Part shown: in pieces, positions 60,573 through 64,000 of the stretch
How positions within the stretch are numbered: position 1 is the first letter of the stretch
How the letters are laid out: every line of letters begins with the position of its first letter
Assembly: GCA_024397955.1 (NCBI GenBank)
Contig: CP073744.1
Location: forward strand, 2,701,501-2,765,500
DNA from: a bacterium SCSIO 12696
GTDB lineage: Bacteria; Pseudomonadota; Gammaproteobacteria; Pseudomonadales; Porticoccaceae
Direction: 5' to 3'
DNA: 64,000 nucleotides
Translations under genes and position numbers: made by a program
Notes under the pieces: generated by a model
Told to the model about the DNA's origin: nothing
Database searches by the model: none
The model's input: the letters and a program-made list of their open reading frames with translations, nothing else

Positions 60573-61022
60573 TTAAGGGCCTACTTTACCGCCAATATCA
60601 GCACAGGATTTGGCCGTAGTGGCAACAAAACCGTGGCCTTTACAGCTGGCATGGCCAGCACAGGCGTTTTCAGCGGTTTTACAATCGTTGTGGCCTTTAC
60701 ACACGTTGACGCCGTAGCAATGTACCAGGTCTGCTTTGGCAATTTCTCCGCGCCAGGCGTCTTTTACAGTGCCGCCAACGTCTTCACAGGCTTTTGTTGG
60801 CATAGCCACAAAACCGTGGCCCTTACAGCTGCCGTGGCCGGCACAGGCGTTCTCAGCGGTTTTACAGTCGTTGTGACCCTTACACACGTTGGTGTTGTAG
60901 CAATGGGCCAAGTCGGTGGTGGCGGAACTGCTGCCTGCAAAAGTAGCACCTGCAGTAAGAGCGCCAGCTGCGGCAACAGCCAGTGCAATACCGGTGCGTT
61001 TGGCAATTTCCGGTTTAGTCAT
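60573..61022 (-). CDS. bufA: Bufferin-type precursor (BufA) with two tandem six-Cys modules
   Basis: The 149-residue precursor has an N-terminal signal peptide (about 1-29, cleaved near TFA-GSS), so it is exported. The mature part has two near-identical modules 61 residues apart (from His40 and His101), each with six Cys including [15 protein letters not shown] and SCKGHGFV. The total is 12 Cys. Related bufferins bind copper after DUF692-dependent cysteine modification. This fits the bufB and bufC neighbours. The metal and the modification here are inferred. Confidence 0.85.
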   Translation of the reverse strand: MTKPEIAKRTGIALAVAAAGALTAGATFAGSSSATTDLAHCYNTNVCKGHNDCKTAENACAGHGSCKGHGFVAMPTKACEDVGGTVKDAWRGEIAKADLVHCYGVNVCKGHNDCKTAENACAGHASCKGHGFVATTAKSCADIGGKVGP

Positions 61023-61090
61023 GGTTTATTCTCCAGGGATTCCATTAAGACAAAACCAAGCAGAGATTTCTGACTTGCTTGATAGAAACA

Positions 61091-61110
61091 AGCCGACCGG
61101 TCAGTCGGCT
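61091..61110. promoter_or_regulatory. Candidate operator upstream of bufA
   Basis: A 20-bp inverted repeat AGCCGAC-CGGTCA-GTCGGCT lies 68-88 bp upstream of the bufA ATG. It has no T-run and so is not a terminator. Its arms resemble TetR-like operators. On the minus strand a GGGAACTTTC (61145-61136) further upstream could be a -35 element of an ECF-type promoter, but I could not define the -10 box with confidence. Confidence 0.35.
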
Positions 61111-61180
61111 GCTAGATAGGAAACCCAAGACTTCAGAAAGTTCCCTGAAAGCCGTAAAAAAACAGGGCGTTTGTCTGCCA

Positions 61181-62014
61181 TTAATTAGCGTGTGTCAGGT
61201 AGCCCACCAAGGGGTCGCCACCGGTGTAGTTTTCCAGGCTGGATAAGGAATCGATAAACAAATAAAACAGTTCTGCCTGAGAACAAACATCTAGCTTGGC
61301 GTAGCTGTTCTTGCGGTGCAGCTTCACGGTTTCCGGAGATATGCCCAGCTTATCGGCAATGGATCGAGTGGAGTGGCCGTGCAGGAACAGTTGCACCACC
61401 TGGGTTTCCCGGTCGGTGAGTAAAGAACGACCAAAATTGTCTAGCGCGCTTTCCAACTGGTGAGGCAGTGAGGAAGTGTCGCCGTTGGTGTGGCCCATAT
61501 TCCAGTGTTGACGGCACAGTTCGGCAACGGTTTGGGTAATGTCGTTGAGCACCTGAACATCCCGGCGGTTAATGCCCTGACTGGTCTGGGTGCGCCCCAG
61601 CGCGATGTTGATACCAATTTCATTGCCGATGGGCATTACGTAGCCAAATTCATCGGTTAAACCGGTGTAGCGATAGTAACTGCGATAGTATTCACTGCTG
61701 CCAAAACCGTTGGGTACGATGTCTTTCAAGCGGTAAAAGCCGTTGGCTTTGTTATCTGCAATAGCGCGAAAGCAGGGGTCCAACAGATAGGCGCCTTCCA
61801 TAAAGCGCACCACATTGACTTCTCTCTCAGTGGTGGGCAAATCGTTGTAGACCAACAAAGGCTTTTTATTTTTGCGATAAATCAGCACCAGGGCGTTGTT
61901 AAAAGAAACAAGCCGTTTTAGCAGCGCCACCAACTGGCCCGGAAAAGAATCCGAGCCCAAGGTGGGCAGTAGGGAGGCGACAGCATCGCTAAATATTTCA
62001 AGATCATTACGCAT
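61181..62014 (-). CDS. LuxR-family transcriptional regulator
   Basis: The 277-residue regulator has an N-terminal sensor-like region of no recognised family (about 1-190, with YRKNKKPLLVYNDLP). A C-terminal LuxR helix-turn-helix follows (about 205-255, LLTDRETQVVQLFLHGHS, then ISPETVKLHRKNSYAKL). No receiver-domain phosphorylation site is visible. It lies just upstream of bufA and downstream of an aminotransferase gene, on the same strand as both. Similar LuxR genes often sit beside omega-aminotransferases, so amine catabolism is the more likely target. Confidence 0.85.
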   Translation of the reverse strand: MRNDLEIFSDAVASLLPTLGSDSFPGQLVALLKRLVSFNNALVLIYRKNKKPLLVYNDLPTTEREVNVVRFMEGAYLLDPCFRAIADNKANGFYRLKDIVPNGFGSSEYYRSYYRYTGLTDEFGYVMPIGNEIGINIALGRTQTSQGINRRDVQVLNDITQTVAELCRQHWNMGHTNGDTSSLPHQLESALDNFGRSLLTDRETQVVQLFLHGHSTRSIADKLGISPETVKLHRKNSYAKLDVCSQAELFYLFIDSLSSLENYTGGDPLVGYLTHAN

Positions 62015-62150
62015 CGCGCCATATTATCGGTAATACGGCGTAGTTGGCAATTATTTGACGGTATTAATATCTTTCTACAAAGCGCCTTTCTGCTGAGATT
62101 CTGTTCGAACAGCCCGGGTCTTTCTGAAAGGCTGTTCTACTCGGCGTTTG

Positions 62151-63572
62151 CTAGCCTGCTACTGGTCGCTTCCATATCTTTTGCTTTTCCAGCTGTGTCA
62201 TCGTGGCCTCGATGGCTTGCCGCAGTGTGCTGACAATAAAGTCCACGTCTTCGCGGCTAATAACCAGCGGAGGTGACATCACGTTGAGGTTGACGATTGG
62301 CCGTACAATCAGGCCGAGGGCGTCAGCCTGGTTGGCAACCAGTTTGCCGATATCCAATTCTTCAGGGAACAGTTCTTTGGTGCTTTGATCGCTGACCATT
62401 TCCACACACACCATCAAATGCGAGCCGCGCACATCGCCGACAATGGGTAAATCTTTGAGTGTGGCTATTTGTTCCTGGAAGTAAGGGCCTAACTCTTTGA
62501 CGTGTTGGAGAAGGTTTTCCCGCTCCATAATCTCGATATTTTTAAGCGCGGCAGCACAGGCCACTGGGTGAGCCGAATAGGTATAGCCGTTGGCGAAACA
62601 GCGGCCAGTATCTTTTTTCGCAATCACATTGTGGATGCGGCTCGAGTAAATACAGGCACCCAATGGTTGGTAGCCGGAGGTAATGCCCTTGGCGCTGATA
62701 ATAATATCGGGCTGGATGTCGAACAGGTCTTTGCTGCTAAACCATTCTCCCAAACGGCCGAAGGCGGTAACCACTTCGTCGGAAACATACAGAATGTCGT
62801 GTTTTTGGCACAGCTCCCAAGTGCGGCGGTGGTAACCCTCTGGTGGCACGATAACACCACCCGCTCCGAGCACGGGTTCGGCAAAAAATGCAGCAACCTT
62901 ATCGGCGCCAAGCTCGTGGATTTTATCGTCCATCTCTTGAATCAGCGTATCGAGAAATTCCGCTTCGCTCATGCCCTCAGGGGCACGGTAATAATTGGGA
63001 GAAGCCAAGTGGTGAATGGTGTCGCTGATAAAATCAAATTCTTCCGGGTGATCCCCGGGTTTGCCGCCAATAGACATAGCTGCGTAGGTGGAACCATGGT
63101 AAGAATTGATGCGCGACAAAATGTGTTTTTTATCGTGCAGACCTCGACAGTTTTGATAAAACTGAATTAACCGGTATGCGGTGTCCACTGCGGTGGAACC
63201 CCCACAGGTAAACATAGTGTGGTTGAGATCTCCCGGAGCCAGGTCAGCGAGTTTTTTTGCCAGTTTGGTTGCCGGCACATTGGTCAGATCCACGAAGGCA
63301 CTGGCGTAAGCCATTTGTCTAACTTGCTCTGCAATGACATCGGCCATCTCTTCACGGCCCAAACCGATGTTGGTGCACCATAAACCACCTACTGCATCCA
63401 AATATTTTTTACCGTCGGTGTCGTAGATATAGGCACCTTTGGCAGCGGCAATGGGCAATGCACCTTCTTCAGGGAACACATCCAGAAGTTGCCAGGGGTG
63501 GGTGTGGTGTGCCTTGTCTTCGGCGTTGATGGAAGCGCTGTCAAACTGGCTAAAATCTACGTTAATACTCAC
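62151..63572 (-). CDS. Class III PLP-dependent aminotransferase (omega-amino acid/diamine type)
   Basis: The 473-residue fold-type I enzyme has the PLP lysine in IISAKGITSGYQPLGA, the PLP Asp in YVSDEVVTAFGRLGEW, and GSTAVDTAYRLIQFY. Similar enzymes transfer amino groups from putrescine, beta-alanine or taurine-type amines to pyruvate (SpuC-like). The exact substrate is not visible from sequence. The start is GTG at 63572 with GAGG upstream. A permease gene precedes it and a LuxR gene follows. Confidence 0.88.
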   Translation of the reverse strand: MSINVDFSQFDSASINAEDKAHHTHPWQLLDVFPEEGALPIAAAKGAYIYDTDGKKYLDAVGGLWCTNIGLGREEMADVIAEQVRQMAYASAFVDLTNVPATKLAKKLADLAPGDLNHTMFTCGGSTAVDTAYRLIQFYQNCRGLHDKKHILSRINSYHGSTYAAMSIGGKPGDHPEEFDFISDTIHHLASPNYYRAPEGMSEAEFLDTLIQEMDDKIHELGADKVAAFFAEPVLGAGGVIVPPEGYHRRTWELCQKHDILYVSDEVVTAFGRLGEWFSSKDLFDIQPDIIISAKGITSGYQPLGACIYSSRIHNVIAKKDTGRCFANGYTYSAHPVACAAALKNIEIMERENLLQHVKELGPYFQEQIATLKDLPIVGDVRGSHLMVCVEMVSDQSTKELFPEELDIGKLVANQADALGLIVRPIVNLNVMSPPLVISREDVDFIVSTLRQAIEATMTQLEKQKIWKRPVAG

Positions 63573-63671
63573 GGTGTTTGCCTCTTAAAAACGATAACTC
63601 AAATCTTAGAATTGCACTGTTAGCGAGGGTTATACCCTTTAAGGGGGGCGGTGAAAAAATTCGTAAAAAAC

Positions 63672-64000
63672 TTAAGTTTTTGATTTGATTTTTTCTTTTT
63701 CTGCTTTTCTGACTAAAGCCTCACCCAGTAGCATGGTAACGACGGTTCCAAGAAAAACCGGCCATTGCATACCTTCCTCAGGTATCCAGATAAACAACAC
63801 CAGTGCCAGCAAAATCACAGACAGGCAGCTGTAAGCAGATAGTTTTGGTAGCCAGCTTCCACCAGGTATGCGGAAGGGGCGGTGGCGTTCTGCATCCACT
63901 TTGCGCAGTTTCAGGAAGGCCAACATCATGCCTATATAGGTGAGCAAAAAAATCACAGCACTGAATGAAAACAGAGACCAGAAAAGATCTTCATTAGATG
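63672..64000 (-). CDS. APC-superfamily amino acid permease (C-terminal part)
   Basis: The frame stays open to the window edge, so only the last 109 residues are seen. Three predicted transmembrane helices are present (LFWSLFSFSAVIFLLTYIGMML, then two more) with the KVDAERHRPFRIPGG loop typical of APC-family transporters. The C-terminus is a charged tail (KAEKEKIKSKT). It stands upstream of the aminotransferase on the same strand, so it may import the amine or amino acid that enzyme uses. Confidence 0.8.
   Translation of the reverse strand, partial: SNEDLFWSLFSFSAVIFLLTYIGMMLAFLKLRKVDAERHRPFRIPGGSWLPKLSAYSCLSVILLALVLFIWIPEEGMQWPVFLGTVVTMLLGEALVRKAEKEKIKSKT

Overview
This window is a gammaproteobacterial chromosome segment of about 64 kb, with roughly 50-55% GC by eye, dense housekeeping genes, no insertion sequences, no CRISPR array and no prophage. 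Gene order points to the Pseudomonadales/Cellvibrionales side of the Gammaproteobacteria: pilMNOPQ-aroK-aroB-hemE, psd-rsgA-orn-queG-nnr-tsaE-amiB-mutL-miaA-hfq-hflXKC-purA, tatABC-hisIE-ubiBJE, and an Azotobacter/Pseudomonas-type rhodanese with a CQTHHR loop. This placement is inference from synteny and motifs, not from a database search.

Layout. 1-4.8 kb: an lpoA fragment divergent from rsmI, an AcoX-type NAD kinase-like gene, the RNase P RNA gene and a small secreted orphan protein. 4.8-12 kb: pckA, hslO, hslR, yrfG, cysQ and mrcA (PBP1A), as in other gammaproteobacteria but without nudE. 12-20 kb: the type IV pilus assembly operon pilMNOPQ, then aroK, aroB and hemE. 20-24.4 kb: a degenerate HD-GYP protein, psd, rhdA and rsgA. 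24.4-39.2 kb: an MscS-type channel, orn, queG, nnr, tsaE, amiB, mutL, miaA, hfq, hflX, hflK, hflC, yjeT and purA. 39.3-50.9 kb: a concentrated sulfate-assimilation and cysteine regulon (cysN, cysD, cysE, cysJ, cysI, cysB, cysG, cysK). 50.9-53.5 kb: rluA, tRNA-Arg(CCG), a lipoprotein cytochrome c5 and a lipoprotein MsrB-MsrA fusion. 53.5-58.7 kb: tatCBA, hisE, hisI, ubiB, ubiJ and ubiE (minus strand). 58.8-64 kb: a bufferin-type operon (bufA, bufB, bufC) for a ribosomally made, Cys-rich metal-binding product, a LuxR-type regulator, a class III aminotransferase and the end of an APC-type amino acid permease.

How the genes work together. The cys block carries nearly the whole route from sulfate to cysteine: activation (CysDN), sulfite reduction (CysJI with siroheme from CysG), serine acetylation (CysE), cysteine synthesis (CysK) and the CysB regulator. 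CysH and an intact CysC are absent from the window, and the C-terminus of CysN looks like a decayed APS kinase domain. The mutL-to-purA run and the tat-his-ubi run are conserved housekeeping neighbourhoods.

The most unusual items are: BufA made of two near-identical six-cysteine modules; a strong UUCG-loop hairpin between bufA and bufB; the vestigial CysC domain on CysN; an HD-GYP protein lacking two metal-ligand histidines; a family of GC-rich interspersed inverted repeats (three loci, one with a nested palindromic element); and a symmetric divergent promoter around a 17-bp palindrome between queG and nnr. Start codons were chosen by family length, Shine-Dalgarno sequence and overlaps, and several genes appear to use TTG or GTG.
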